From the NCBI GenBank assembly GCA_964488675.1, contig CAZAWA010000001.1, positions 1 through 64,000 of the forward strand: a DNA stretch of 64,000 nucleotides, read 5' to 3'. Below, piece after piece: positions 43,172 to 52,560 of the stretch. A model generated the notes under the pieces. The model was not told the DNA's origin and did no database searches. It saw nothing but the letters and a program-made list of their open reading frames with translations. Positions within the stretch are counted from its first letter, which is position 1. Each line of letters begins with the position of its first letter. This stretch comes from QZKY01 sp964488675 (GTDB taxonomy: Bacteria; Pseudomonadota; Gammaproteobacteria; Burkholderiales; Burkholderiaceae_D). The position numbers were made by a program, and so were the translations under genes.

Positions 43172-43821
43172 ACAGCAAGGCTACATCCACCATCCGGGTT
43201 CTGATTGCAGACGATCATGCCATTGTGCGTGAGGGCCTGAAACAAATTCTCGCCGATACGAAGGATATCGTTGTTGCGGCGGAGGCGAAGAACGGGAACG
43301 AAGCCATCAAACTCGCCCGCAACGGAGATTGCCAGGTAATGTTGCTGGATATTTCCATGCCAGATCGCAGCGGCATTGAGGTGCTGAAGCAAATCCGCAA
43401 GGAAGTCCCTCAACTGTCTGTGTTGATGCTCTCGATGCACCGCGAGGATCTGTATGCGATTCGCTCTCTCAAGGCGGGCGCATCCGGTTACCTGAACAAG
43501 CAAAGTGCGCCCAACGAACTGGTCAACGCCATTCGCATGGTCGCGGCTGGCATGAAGTACATCAGTTCGGAGATGGCGCAAGTGCTGGCAAGGCAGATTG
43601 GCGAAGACCTGGATGCACCGCTGCACGAAACTTTATCGGACCGCGAATACCAGACACTGACGATGATCGCCTCCGGCAAATCGGTGAGCGATATTGCCGC
43701 CGAATTGTCGCTTTCGGTCAAAACTGTCAGCGAATACCGGTCGCGACTGCTGGCAAAAATGAAGCTGAGAAACAGTGCTGAACTGACTCACTACGCAATC
43801 AAGCACCGCTTGGTGGAATAG
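43168..43821 (+). CDS. NarL/FixJ-type response regulator
   Basis: The 217-residue product has a receiver domain with acidic pocket (VLIADDHAIVREG), phosphoacceptor Asp61 in LLDISMPDRSG and Lys in GYLNKQSAP. A LuxR-type helix-turn-helix follows (LSDREYQTLTMIASGKSVSD, then SLSVKTVSEYRSRLLAKMKL). It is the cognate partner of the upstream kinase by overlap. Targets are unknown; proximity to motility genes hints at a role there. Confidence 0.94.
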   Translation: MNSKATSTIRVLIADDHAIVREGLKQILADTKDIVVAAEAKNGNEAIKLARNGDCQVMLLDISMPDRSGIEVLKQIRKEVPQLSVLMLSMHREDLYAIRSLKAGASGYLNKQSAPNELVNAIRMVAAGMKYISSEMAQVLARQIGEDLDAPLHETLSDREYQTLTMIASGKSVSDIAAELSLSVKTVSEYRSRLLAKMKLRNSAELTHYAIKHRLVE

Positions 43822-43949
43822 GTTCCGCTTTTTTTAGGTGGTGCCGTCTGACTTGTCGCAAAAATACAATGCGTTACCATCGCTTTTCAACCCGCCCTCC
43901 ACACAATAGCTGATATATCCTTGTTCCCGTCTGACAAACTCGCAAAACA

Positions 43950-45563
43950 ATGAAAAAGTCTGAATCCCAACAAACGCAAAATCCGGCTCTGATCGCCAGG
44001 GAAGTATTTCGCCTGTTGGGGCAACGGCGCATCTCTCCCACGCCCGAGGCTTACCGAACTCTTTTTTTTGAAGTTGCCGGCATCACCGATCCGGAAAAAA
44101 GTGAGGGCAAGGACATCAAGGCATCCTCCGCGCCAGATATCGACCCCGGCACACTGATGCTGCTTTCCGGCTTTGCACGCAAGATGTCCGGCGCGCCTGG
44201 CGATGCTGCTGACATCGGCTATCGCTTCCAGCGCGCGGTCAAATTGCAAGACTGGGACGAATATGCCAAGGGCTTGAGCCAGTTGTTTGACAAGTTCGTC
44301 CGCCCGGCGGCGAGCGCCCCGAAAAAGTCCGTCTCGCTGGTTGACATGCCAACCGAAAGCGAACAGCTGCACTATCTTCGCGACTTGCTGGTGCGAACCC
44401 TGACATTTACTGTCGCCGCGCTGTTGCAGGATGTGCCAGATCTGGTATCCGAAACGGAGGAACTTGGCACGCTGCTCAAGACTGCCCAGACAGGCGAGGA
44501 TTTCGAGAAGGCCGGTTCGCGGCTCAAGCGCCTGTCCTACAAAATCGAAATGAAAACCGGCAATACCGCCGAGCAGCAGGAACTTCTGCTGCGCCTGTTC
44601 AACCTGCTGCTCGACAATGTCGGCGAACTGCTGGAAGACGACAGCTGGCTGCGCGGGCAAATCACCATCATCCAGAACCTCGTGTCCGGGCCGCTGAACC
44701 ACCGCATGCTGGAAGACGCCGAGTCCAGCCTCAAGGAAGTGATTTACAAGCAGGGCATGCTCAAACACAGCCTGACGGAAGCGAAGGATACGCTGAAAAA
44801 CATGATGATCACCTTCATTGATCGCATGACTGATCTGGCCGCCAGCACCGGGCAGTATCACCAGAAAATGGAAGTGTATTCGCAAAAAATCAGCAAGGCG
44901 CAGCACATCGGCGAACTCAACAGCGTCATGAGCGAAGTCCTGCGCGACACCAGACAAATCCAGGAGGAGGCGCGCAGTTCGCGCGACCAGATGCTGGCTG
45001 CGCGCAAGGAAGCCGAAGAAGCCGAGGAGCGCGTCCACGAACTGGAGCAAAAACTGGAGCACATGAGTGAACTGGTGCGCGAGGACGAACTCACCGGAAG
45101 CCTTAACCGGCGCGGCCTGGACGATGTTTATGAGCGCGAGGCAGCCCGTTCAGATCGCCGTGGCACCCCCCTGTGCCTTGCCTTGCTTGACCTCGACGAT
45201 TTCAAGTCATTAAACGACACCTACGGCCATTTTGCAGGTGACGAAGCACTCATTCACCTCGTGCGCGTGGTGAAAGACACGCTGCGCCCGACTGATGTCA
45301 TCGCCCGTTTCGGCGGCGAAGAGTTTTTGATTCTGCTGCCTGACACACGCATCGAGGATGGCACGCAAACCCTGATGCGGGTACAACGCGCGCTGACCAG
45401 GCACTTTTTCCTGTACAGGAACGAGCAAATTCTGATTACCTTCAGTGCCGGCGTGGCGCAGCGGCACCCGAATGAGGAACAGGACGCCGTCACCAACCGC
45501 GCCGATGCCGCCATGTACCGCGCCAAGAAAGCCGGGAAGAACCGGGTGTTCGCAGCAGAATAA
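43950..45563 (+). CDS. Diguanylate cyclase (GGDEF) with long helical N-terminus
   Basis: The 537-residue product has no membrane helix. Residues about 100-370 are mostly helical, with a coiled coil near 330-370 (RKEAEEAEERVHELEQKLEH). The GGDEF domain spans 375-535, with LLDLDDFKSLNDTYGHFAGD and the active-site GGEEF at about 455-459. The product-inhibition site RPTD lies five residues before it, so activity is probably feedback-limited. It makes c-di-GMP, which YcgR (51805) could sense. Confidence 0.93.
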   Translation: MKKSESQQTQNPALIAREVFRLLGQRRISPTPEAYRTLFFEVAGITDPEKSEGKDIKASSAPDIDPGTLMLLSGFARKMSGAPGDAADIGYRFQRAVKLQDWDEYAKGLSQLFDKFVRPAASAPKKSVSLVDMPTESEQLHYLRDLLVRTLTFTVAALLQDVPDLVSETEELGTLLKTAQTGEDFEKAGSRLKRLSYKIEMKTGNTAEQQELLLRLFNLLLDNVGELLEDDSWLRGQITIIQNLVSGPLNHRMLEDAESSLKEVIYKQGMLKHSLTEAKDTLKNMMITFIDRMTDLAASTGQYHQKMEVYSQKISKAQHIGELNSVMSEVLRDTRQIQEEARSSRDQMLAARKEAEEAEERVHELEQKLEHMSELVREDELTGSLNRRGLDDVYEREAARSDRRGTPLCLALLDLDDFKSLNDTYGHFAGDEALIHLVRVVKDTLRPTDVIARFGGEEFLILLPDTRIEDGTQTLMRVQRALTRHFFLYRNEQILITFSAGVAQRHPNEEQDAVTNRADAAMYRAKKAGKNRVFAAE

Positions 45564-46085
45564 TCACCGGAACCGGTGCATTTTGGTGGGCGTCAACCAC
45601 GCAACCGAACCGATTTGCACCTTATCAAAAAGTTGCTTTTCATGCACGCGACCGTATTCCCCGCCTGCCTTAAGGAAGCACTGATTTAACTCAATCGAGT
45701 TCAAACCGATTGGGCACCCTGCGCAAGCAACCATGACGGAAAGGCAATCTGGCCATGCACCCCAAAATGTCCAAAACCTGAGAATTATTTTCCATGCGCC
45801 GCCAGAAATGCTCTAACTATTTGATTTTAAATGACTTTTTATGAGGCCGTCAGTCGCAAAATTGTTTTCTCGTTATGCCTAAAGTTTTCCCGATTACTGC
45901 CGAATAGATAAGCATGCAGCGAATGAGGAAACAAGGTCCATGAGACAGCAAAATATTGCCCCGATTAAACTTTCCTTCAGCTTGTCCGATAAAGCAATCA
46001 ACAGCGGTCAGCTTGCGTGAAAAGCAAACCAATGTTTAGGGCGCCAGCCTGAAATAATCGAACAAAGAAATCAAGGAGAATCATT
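45564..46085. other. Intergenic region upstream of fliC
   Basis: This 522-bp region has no supported gene. Its right part carries the sigma-28 promoter at 45880-45906 and a leader of roughly 170 bases. The left 300 bases show no promoter, repeat or hairpin that stands out. Confidence 0.5.
45880..45906 (+). promoter_or_regulatory. Sigma-28 (FliA) promoter of fliC
   Basis: TAAAGTTT at 45880-45887, an 11-base spacer, and GCCGAATA at 45899-45906 match the flagellar consensus TAAAGTTT-N11-GCCGATAA, perfectly in the -35 box. It places fliC in the late flagellar class. The fliA gene itself is not in the window. Confidence 0.9.
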
Positions 46086-46889
46086 ATGCCTTCAGTAATC
46101 AATACCAACATCGCGTCCCTCAACTCGCAGACCGCTCTGACCAAATCGCAAAACTATTTACAAACAGCGATGGAGCGCCTGTCTTCAGGTTTGCGCATCA
46201 ACAGTTCCAAAGACGATGCCGCTGGCTTGTCGATTGCGACCAAGATGAGTACCCAGATCCGCGGCATGAATGTTGCCACCCGCAATTCCAACGATGGTGT
46301 TTCGCTGGCACAAACCGCAGACAGCGCCCTGGCGACGGCTGTGGATGCTTTGCTCCGCATGCGCGATTTGGCCGTCCAGTCTATCAACGGCTCAAATAGC
46401 ACTAACGACCGCACAAATCTTGATACGGAGTATCAGGCCCTGTCTGCTGAAATTACCCGCATCGCCTCTGCAACCAAATTCAACGGCCTTGCGATTCTCG
46501 ATGCAGATGCTGGCACCATCGCCTTCCAGGTTGGGGCCAATGTCGGTGACACGCTGGATGTAACGACCGCCGCTCTGGTGACAGTTGCTGGTGATATAAC
46601 TTCGGTAACCAATTCCGAAACAGCAATCGGTGCCATTGATACCGCGCTTGATACCATCAACGGACAGCGCGCGCAGTTGGGCGCCGTGCAGAACCGTCTT
46701 GGTTATGCCATCGACAACCTGCAAACTGGAGCAACCAACCAGTCGGCGGCAAGAAGCCGAATCCTGGATACCGACTTTGCAGCGGAAACAGCCGCACTTA
46801 CCCGCGGACAGATTCTGCAGCAAGCTGGCACGGCGATGTTGGCGCAGGCGAACACTCTGCCCAATACCGTTTTGACCCTGCTGAAGTAA
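46086..46889 (+). CDS. fliC: Flagellin (short form)
   Basis: The 267-residue filament subunit starts MPSVINTNIASLNSQTALTK and ends TRGQILQQAGTAMLAQANTL plus a short tail, the conserved D0/D1 helices that pack in the filament core. The variable outer region (about 150-185) is very small, so D2/D3 domains are absent and the filament should be thin-surfaced. No Cys residues. AAGGAG precedes the ATG. Secreted by the flagellar export system with help from FliS. Confidence 0.97.
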   Translation: MPSVINTNIASLNSQTALTKSQNYLQTAMERLSSGLRINSSKDDAAGLSIATKMSTQIRGMNVATRNSNDGVSLAQTADSALATAVDALLRMRDLAVQSINGSNSTNDRTNLDTEYQALSAEITRIASATKFNGLAILDADAGTIAFQVGANVGDTLDVTTAALVTVAGDITSVTNSETAIGAIDTALDTINGQRAQLGAVQNRLGYAIDNLQTGATNQSAARSRILDTDFAAETAALTRGQILQQAGTAMLAQANTLPNTVLTLLK

Positions 46890-46916
46890 GTAACACAGAA
46901 GGTGTGATGTAAAAAA

Positions 46917-46950
46917 GACTCCCCTCCCGGATTCGTTCGGGTGGGGAATC
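46917..46950 (+). other. Hairpin in the fliC-flaG gap
   Basis: GACTCCCCTCCCGGA and TTCGGGTGGGGAATC form an imperfect stem around TTCG. No T-tract follows, so it is more likely an mRNA stabilising or partial-termination structure that leaves flaG less expressed than fliC. Confidence 0.45.
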
Positions 46951-46968
46951 GACAATGGAGAAAACATC

Positions 46969-47343
46969 ATGGAACTCGGCCCTATCGGCAATGTTGCTGC
47001 CACAAAAGTGCAACGAAATGTTGACAGCGTGCAGAATAATGCCGCTCCTGTCAGCGCGCCTCCCAAGCAGACAATGGTGCAAACAGTGAATGCTGTCCAG
47101 CAGACGGCTGCGGCCCCTTCGATGGAACAGGTAAAGCAGGCGGTTGACGAAATCAACAAATCCATGCAGGCGCTATCTCGTGGCCTGGTGTTTTCTGTTG
47201 ATGAGGAGAGCCACAGAACTATAGTGAAGATCGTCGATCAGCAAACCGATGAAATTGTCCGCCAGATTCCATCTGAAGAAGCCTTGGCAATCGCGAAATC
47301 GCTTGATCAGGTCGTCGGCAAGTTGATTCAGCAAAAAGCCTGA
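46969..47343 (+). CDS. flaG: FlaG protein
   Basis: The 124-residue product has a variable N-terminal half and the FlaG core (MQALSRGLVFSVDEESHRTI, VDQQTDEIVRQIPSEEALAI). FlaG affects filament length in several bacteria. It lies between fliC and fliD as usual, with GGAG 10 bases before the ATG. Confidence 0.93.
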   Translation: MELGPIGNVAATKVQRNVDSVQNNAAPVSAPPKQTMVQTVNAVQQTAAAPSMEQVKQAVDEINKSMQALSRGLVFSVDEESHRTIVKIVDQQTDEIVRQIPSEEALAIAKSLDQVVGKLIQQKA

Positions 47344-47405
47344 CTCATCGCCAACATTGCCATTTGCATCTGGATACATCGAAAACTGAACGGTAAAACC
47401 CCTTC

Positions 47406-47432
47406 TAAAGAACAGTTTGCTCAAGCTGTTAG
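47406..47432 (+). promoter_or_regulatory. Weak candidate sigma-28 promoter for fliD
   Basis: TAAAGAAC and GCTGTTAG are spaced by 11 bases in the 129-bp flaG-fliD gap, in the correct position for a fliD promoter. The -10 box matches only five of eight consensus positions. Confidence 0.3.
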
Positions 47433-47472
47433 GCAGATATATTGAACTGGTTGTTGAGTGCAGGAGGCTTTA

Positions 47473-49473
47473 GTGGCAACGATTACATCAACGGGCATCG
47501 GTTCCGGTCTGGATGTTGAAGCGATCATTACCAAGTTAATGGCCGTTGAGCAAAGGCCGCTGACGGCGCTACAAACGAAAGAAGCGAGCTATCAATCAAA
47601 ATTAACCGCTTACGGCAGTTTGAAAAGTGCGATGTCGCAATTTCAGACTGCGATAAGCGGATTGTCCAGCGCCAGCGTATTCCAGGCTGCGAGTGCAACC
47701 ATCGCCGATACGACAATTGCGTCGGCAACTGCCAACACTTCTGCCGCGCCAGGCGCCTATTCTCTTGAAGTCAGTAAATTGGCGCAGGCGCAAAAATTGG
47801 TCGCCAATGGGCTGGTTAGTGACAACACCAGTGTCGGCAATGGCGTCATAAGCATTGACTTCGGTACAATTTCCGGCGGATCCTTCAATAGCACGACTGG
47901 TCAATACACCGGAGCGAGCTTTACTTCAGCCGGTTCGTCCGTAAAAACTGTCACGATTGACAGCTCGAACAATTCCCTGTCCGGGATTCGCGATGCAATC
48001 AACAATGCCAACATTGGCATTGCCGCGTCCATCATCAACGACGGTAGCGGCACGCCCTACCGCCTGGCGCTTTCCGTCAATAATTCCGGCAGCGCAAATA
48101 GCATGAAAATTTCTGTTTCTGGCGACGCAGCCCTGTCGTCCCTATTGGGTAACGACCCCGCAGGCGTCCAGAATCTGGCGGAAACAACGGCCGCTCAAAA
48201 TGCAGCTCTCAAAGTTAATGGGATTTCCATTAGCAAAAGCAGCAACAGCGTCAGCGATGTCATTTCCGGCGTCACGCTGAATCTGTTAAAGACCACCGCC
48301 AGCGCCACCAGCATCGCCATCGCCCGCGACACATCTTCAGTAACCACCGCCGTTAACAATTTTGTTTCAGCTTACAACACCATCAGCAAGACTTTGAAAA
48401 ATGCGATGGCTTATGATGCCTCCACAAAAACTGCTGCGGAACTGAATGGCGAAGCCAGCGTGCGCTCTATCCAGTCGCAAATCAGGAGCGTGCTCAGAAC
48501 GCCTGTGTCCGGTGACGCAGGCGGTTATTCAATGCTGTCGGATGTTGGCCTGACCATGCAGAAGGACGGAACACTGTCCGTCAACAGCGCCAAACTGGCA
48601 ACTGCACTGAGTACCCATTTTGGTGATTTTGCAGCGCTTTTCGCAACCGCTGGCAAAACAAGCGACAGCCTAGTTACCTACACCGGCGCCTCCAGCAAAA
48701 CACAGGCTGGAACATATGCAGTGACCATCTCGCAAATGGCTACCCAAGGGGCTGTTACCGGATCGGGCGCCGCAGGATTGAACATAACGACAGGTCTCAA
48801 CGATACGATCAATGTGCAGCTTGACGGCACAACGGCAACGGTTACTTTGGCGCAAGGCAACTACACTGCGACTTCTCTGGCGGCTGAAATACAATCTAAG
48901 GTTAACAGCGCCTCTGTTTTTTCAAATCTGGGATCAGCCGTCAGGGTTACTGAATCCTCCGGCATCCTGACGATCACCTCAAATCTCTACGGCTCCTCAT
49001 CAAAAGTCAGCATCACTGGCGGTAATGCCAAAGTCTATTTGCAATTGGGGCTTGGCATTTCGGGGCTGAATGTGGCTGGCACCATTAACGGCGTCGCGGC
49101 AACCGGCTCCGGACAAACGCTTTCTGGCGCCAACGGAGACGACTCGGAAGGCCTCAGGCTGACAATCACCGGGGGCGGTCTTGGTTCACGAGGATCTGTC
49201 AGTTATTCCCAAGGATTTGCCTATCGTTTAAACGAGTTAACGGGGATCCTGCTCGGCGAAGACGGCCCCATCAGTTCACGCACCGAAGGTCTCACGGCCA
49301 TCATCAAGAGGCTGGAGAATGAGCAAACGCGAATGGGCACCCGGATGACGGCTATTGAAAAACAATATCGCACCCAATTCACGGCGCTGGATGTCCTTAT
49401 AAGCAACCTTAACACCACCAGTACATTTTTGACGCAGCAACTCGAGGCGCTCTCTAATTCGACCAAAAGCTAA
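47473..49473 (+). CDS. fliD: Flagellar cap protein FliD
   Basis: The 666-residue product starts at GTG 47473 behind AGGAGG (VATITSTGIGSGLDVEAIIT). FliD forms the cap that folds flagellin at the filament tip. The N-terminal and C-terminal helical regions (LTAIIKRLENEQTRMGTRMT, LNTTSTFLTQQLEALSNSTK) are conserved. At 666 residues it is longer than the 450-480 common in enterics; the Ser/Thr/Gly-rich middle accounts for the excess. Confidence 0.94.
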   Translation: MATITSTGIGSGLDVEAIITKLMAVEQRPLTALQTKEASYQSKLTAYGSLKSAMSQFQTAISGLSSASVFQAASATIADTTIASATANTSAAPGAYSLEVSKLAQAQKLVANGLVSDNTSVGNGVISIDFGTISGGSFNSTTGQYTGASFTSAGSSVKTVTIDSSNNSLSGIRDAINNANIGIAASIINDGSGTPYRLALSVNNSGSANSMKISVSGDAALSSLLGNDPAGVQNLAETTAAQNAALKVNGISISKSSNSVSDVISGVTLNLLKTTASATSIAIARDTSSVTTAVNNFVSAYNTISKTLKNAMAYDASTKTAAELNGEASVRSIQSQIRSVLRTPVSGDAGGYSMLSDVGLTMQKDGTLSVNSAKLATALSTHFGDFAALFATAGKTSDSLVTYTGASSKTQAGTYAVTISQMATQGAVTGSGAAGLNITTGLNDTINVQLDGTTATVTLAQGNYTATSLAAEIQSKVNSASVFSNLGSAVRVTESSGILTITSNLYGSSSKVSITGGNAKVYLQLGLGISGLNVAGTINGVAATGSGQTLSGANGDDSEGLRLTITGGGLGSRGSVSYSQGFAYRLNELTGILLGEDGPISSRTEGLTAIIKRLENEQTRMGTRMTAIEKQYRTQFTALDVLISNLNTTSTFLTQQLEALSNSTKS

Positions 49474-49492
49474 CCAAAAGAGGTAAAAACCC

Positions 49493-49975
49493 ATGTTCGG
49501 ATCAGCTCCATACGGCGCGAGCGCCTATAGCAAAGTCGGGCTCGAGACTGACATTGCGTCTGCCAGCCCCCACAAGCTCATCATTTTGCTGTTTGAGGGC
49601 GCGACAGTCGCTGTGTCCAACGCACTGCAAAACATGAAATCAGGAAATGTCGCGGAAAAAGGCAAGTTCATTTCGAAATCCATCCTCATCATTGAGAGCG
49701 GACTTCGTAGCAGTCTGGACAAAGAGGCCGGTGGTGAAATTGCCAGCAATCTTGACTCGCTTTATGACTACATGAGCAAACGACTACTCCAAGCCAACCT
49801 GAACAACCAACCAGAATTACTTGAGGAAGTTCAAAGTCTGCTGCTTGAGTTAAAAGGCGCATGGGAGGCCATTGCCGATAAATCCAATTCTTCACCAAAA
49901 ACCTCTTCGTTCCCGCAGTCAGCGCTTGTCATTGATCCCTTGGCGCCGCGCATGTCCAGTTTGGTAAAGGCTTAA
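49493..49975 (+). CDS. fliS: Flagellin chaperone FliS
   Basis: The 160-residue product has the FliS core YSKVGLETDIASASPHKLII and LLFEGATVAVSNALQNM, with helices ending at LLLELKGAWEAI. It binds the flagellin C-terminus and prevents early polymerisation. A 25-residue extension past the core (SNSSPKTSSFPQSALVIDPL) is unusual. It follows fliD by 19 bp. Confidence 0.95.
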   Translation: MFGSAPYGASAYSKVGLETDIASASPHKLIILLFEGATVAVSNALQNMKSGNVAEKGKFISKSILIIESGLRSSLDKEAGGEIASNLDSLYDYMSKRLLQANLNNQPELLEEVQSLLLELKGAWEAIADKSNSSPKTSSFPQSALVIDPLAPRMSSLVKA

Positions 49976-49981
49976 TCGTTC

Positions 49982-50317
49982 ATGGATAATCAGACAATCC
50001 TCTCAATTTATGAAGAAGTATCTGTCATCACGGAGCAGATGTTGCTGGCTGCACAAAACAATGACTGGGATTCGTTAATAGCGCTAGAAATGCGTTGCGC
50101 AAGCCATATCAATGTTCTCGAAAGAGATGATCAGCGCATTCCACCCTCTGATGCAATCCGCGAGAAAAAAATCAGTCTCATCAAAAAAATCCTGGCGGAT
50201 GATCATGAAATTCGCGCCCTCACAGAGCCGAGACTGGCGCAGCTTTCTGCGTTGATTTCAAACGCACATACGGCACGCACTTTACAAGATACATACCGCC
50301 CAAATAGCACCAGCTAA
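49982..50317 (+). CDS. fliT: FliT-like flagellar chaperone
   Basis: The 111-residue all-helical product (MDNQTILSIYEEVSVITEQM, DWDSLIALEMRCASHINVLE) has the size and helical pattern of FliT and sits six bases after fliS. FliT is the chaperone of FliD. Sequence conservation is low in this family, so the position carries much of the call. Confidence 0.8.
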   Translation: MDNQTILSIYEEVSVITEQMLLAAQNNDWDSLIALEMRCASHINVLERDDQRIPPSDAIREKKISLIKKILADDHEIRALTEPRLAQLSALISNAHTARTLQDTYRPNSTS

Positions 50318-50322
50318 TCGTC

Positions 50323-51504
50323 ATGTTAAGGACCGATGTTACCGGCACCCGGCCCGTCGTCCAGACTGACGCTACCACTACAATTACATCAGTCACAAGT
50401 GCCAGTCAGGAAGCGCTTAACCGACTGACACTGATTTCAGTCGGCAAGCAGTTTCAGGCGCAAATCATGTCGCGCCTCAACGACGGCACATTTCTGGTTC
50501 GTATCGCCGACACGACCGCTCGCATGGCATTACCTGACACGGCCAAAGCGGGTGACACCATCATGCTCACTTTGCTATCACCAAGCCCACGCCCAACTTT
50601 CATTCTGGGAGAACGGGCAGGCGCATCGGAGCAACCTGTCGCCAACCTCCTTCAAGATACAACATCAACCTCACAGGTCGGAAAAACTGTAGTGGTCACA
50701 GATAGACCTCAGCTATCCGTTCCTCCAGAGCTGATTCCAAGTAGCACAACCGCATCATTCAGTCCTGCTGGCCGCTTGGTAGACAACCTGTTGCACGCGG
50801 TTCAGCTCAATGGTGCTCCAACGAAAATTCTCGGCCAGACACCTGTCGTCGCTTCACCCAATGTAGAGACGGCCACTCTGGCAAAATCACTGCACAACGC
50901 TCTCGAATTCAGCGGCGTGTTTTATGAATCGCATCTCGCGCAGTGGGCAAACGGCAACCGGAAAATCGAGAATCTGATGCGAGAACCACAAGCGCATGCA
51001 GGCGGCACCGCCAACTCCTCCGCTGCCACGATCGGTTCAAGAGGCGAGACCTCCCTCATAGACATGATGCGTGCACTTGAAACCGCACAACAAACACAGA
51101 TGGGTGCTGCCGAGAACCAACTGCAAACGGCCGCGTTAAACAACGAGACCGCCCGCCTAATCGGACTGCAACTGGGTGTACTTGAACAGCGACGCATCAC
51201 ATGGCAGGGAGAGCTCTGGCCAGGACAAAAGTTCGAATGGGAAGTGTCCGAAGAAACCCCCCGTCATGAATCGTCTGAGCAGGTACAGTCGTGGCGCAGC
51301 ACCGTTCGTTTTGAAATGCCAACGCTTGGCGCTATCTCCGCATCCATACACCTGACCAACGGCCATCTCCAGATGCATATCGGTACATCTCGCGAGGACG
51401 CAGCGTCAATCTTGCGTGCGCATGGCAATAAATTGGCCTCGGCTCTTGAAGCTGCTGGCTCACCGCTTGATTTGCTGACGGTAAAACGACATGAATCCGC
51501 CTAA
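50323..51504 (+). CDS. Second FliK-like (flagellar hook-length control C-terminal domain) protein
   Basis: The 393-residue product has a variable N-terminal region and a C-terminal domain (VRFEMPTLGAISASIHLTNG, then HLQMHIGTSREDAASILRAH and LASALEAAGSPLDLLTVKRH) resembling the FliK C-terminal fold. The main fliK is at 58295. Similar genes occur beside fliT and an FlhB-C-like gene in Burkholderiales. It may be an accessory length-control or substrate-switch factor; no function is shown. It overlaps the next gene by 14 bases. Confidence 0.7.
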   Translation: MLRTDVTGTRPVVQTDATTTITSVTSASQEALNRLTLISVGKQFQAQIMSRLNDGTFLVRIADTTARMALPDTAKAGDTIMLTLLSPSPRPTFILGERAGASEQPVANLLQDTTSTSQVGKTVVVTDRPQLSVPPELIPSSTTASFSPAGRLVDNLLHAVQLNGAPTKILGQTPVVASPNVETATLAKSLHNALEFSGVFYESHLAQWANGNRKIENLMREPQAHAGGTANSSAATIGSRGETSLIDMMRALETAQQTQMGAAENQLQTAALNNETARLIGLQLGVLEQRRITWQGELWPGQKFEWEVSEETPRHESSEQVQSWRSTVRFEMPTLGAISASIHLTNGHLQMHIGTSREDAASILRAHGNKLASALEAAGSPLDLLTVKRHESA

Positions 51505-51775
51505 TACACCGATTAACGCAGTAGCGCTTGCATACCGCAGCGGCGACGCCGCACCAAAGGTTGTGGCAAAGGGGCGAGGTCTTATTGCAGAAGAAATCAT
51601 CGCCCGCGCCAAGGAGCATGGCGTGTTCGTCCATGAGTCAAAAGAGTTGGTTGCACTATTGATGCAAGTAGAGCTGGATGGAAATATTCCACCCGCCTTG
51701 TATCGCGCAGTAGCAGAATTACTGGCTTGGATATATCATATTGAAAATGCTAAATCGCTGGTTGGCAGAACCTAG
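51491..51775 (+). CDS. FlhB C-terminal-domain-like protein (FhlB/FlhX type)
   Basis: The 94-residue product resembles only the cytoplasmic domain of FlhB (AVALAYRSGDAAPKVVAKGR, GVFVHESKELVALLMQVELD, IPPALYRAVAELLAWIYHIE). The autocleavage motif NPTH is absent; the domain begins after that point. Such stand-alone forms can replace the FlhB C-terminal fragment in some bacteria. Overlap with the FliK-like gene pairs a length-control protein with an export-switch protein. Confidence 0.85.
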   Translation: MNPPNTPINAVALAYRSGDAAPKVVAKGRGLIAEEIIARAKEHGVFVHESKELVALLMQVELDGNIPPALYRAVAELLAWIYHIENAKSLVGRT

Positions 51776-51804
51776 CCAAGAGCAAACTCTAACACTAAAC
51801 GCCC

Positions 51805-52548
51805 ATGAGCTTTATTCGTCAAATCGGCATCGAGGATCTCGGCCCCTATCAGGTATACTCGCGCCGCGAAATTATCATGCTTCTGCGAGGTATCATGGAG
51901 ACAAACCAACTGCTTCGCATGACCTACAACGATGGGTCGGAGGCGATCGTAACCTCCTTGCTGGATGTGGAGGATGACAGGAGTTGGGTCATCGTAGATT
52001 GCGCCCAAAGCGAAAAGCAGAACCAGCAGATCGTCAACTGCAACAACATCTCCTTTGAAACCACGCTGGATCGGATTCGCATCATCTTTTTCACGACACG
52101 AATCGATCACTGCCTGCACGAAGGCAAGCCAGCGTTTCGCTTCGCTTTGCCTGCAAGCCTGATCCGTTTGCAGCGCCGTGAGTTTTACCGTATTCGCACA
52201 CCGCGCACGCCGGTTCACATCCCGGTTGAGACGGATGAAGGCGTGGTCGAAGTCAAGACCTACCTGCATGATCTTAGTGCAGGCGGCATCGGATTGCTGG
52301 ATGAAAAATTGAGAGTGGACAATACTATCGGGCGCATTTACGATAATTGCCGTATCACCCTCGCCGACAAAACGGTCATTATTGCATCACTACAAATCAG
52401 AAATTCGATGGACAACACCAATGCCGGAGGCAAAATCGTCCGTCGCCTGGGTTGTCAATTCATCGGGCTACCAAACAAAACGCTGATGTCACTGCAACGC
52501 TTCATTACGAGGATCGAGCGCGAACAGAACGCCAAGGCGATTACCTGA
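51805..52548 (+). CDS. ycgR: YcgR flagellar brake protein (PilZ domain)
   Basis: The 247-residue product has an N-terminal YcgR domain (YQVYSRREIIMLLRGIMETN) and a C-terminal PilZ domain with the c-di-GMP motifs RRxxxR (LQRREFYRIRTP) and DLSAGGIG. Bound to c-di-GMP, YcgR slows the motor through FliG/MotA. It converges on fliE with only 12 bp between stops. Confidence 0.93.
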   Translation: MSFIRQIGIEDLGPYQVYSRREIIMLLRGIMETNQLLRMTYNDGSEAIVTSLLDVEDDRSWVIVDCAQSEKQNQQIVNCNNISFETTLDRIRIIFFTTRIDHCLHEGKPAFRFALPASLIRLQRREFYRIRTPRTPVHIPVETDEGVVEVKTYLHDLSAGGIGLLDEKLRVDNTIGRIYDNCRITLADKTVIIASLQIRNSMDNTNAGGKIVRRLGCQFIGLPNKTLMSLQRFITRIEREQNAKAIT

Positions 52549-52560
52549 CCCTTTTAATCC

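Noticed and set aside
45700..45740. Possible sigma-54 promoter (GG and GC boxes) upstream of fliC
   Set aside because: Spacing and box sequence do not fit TGGCAC-N5-TTGC; the sigma-28 promoter at 45880 is far better.
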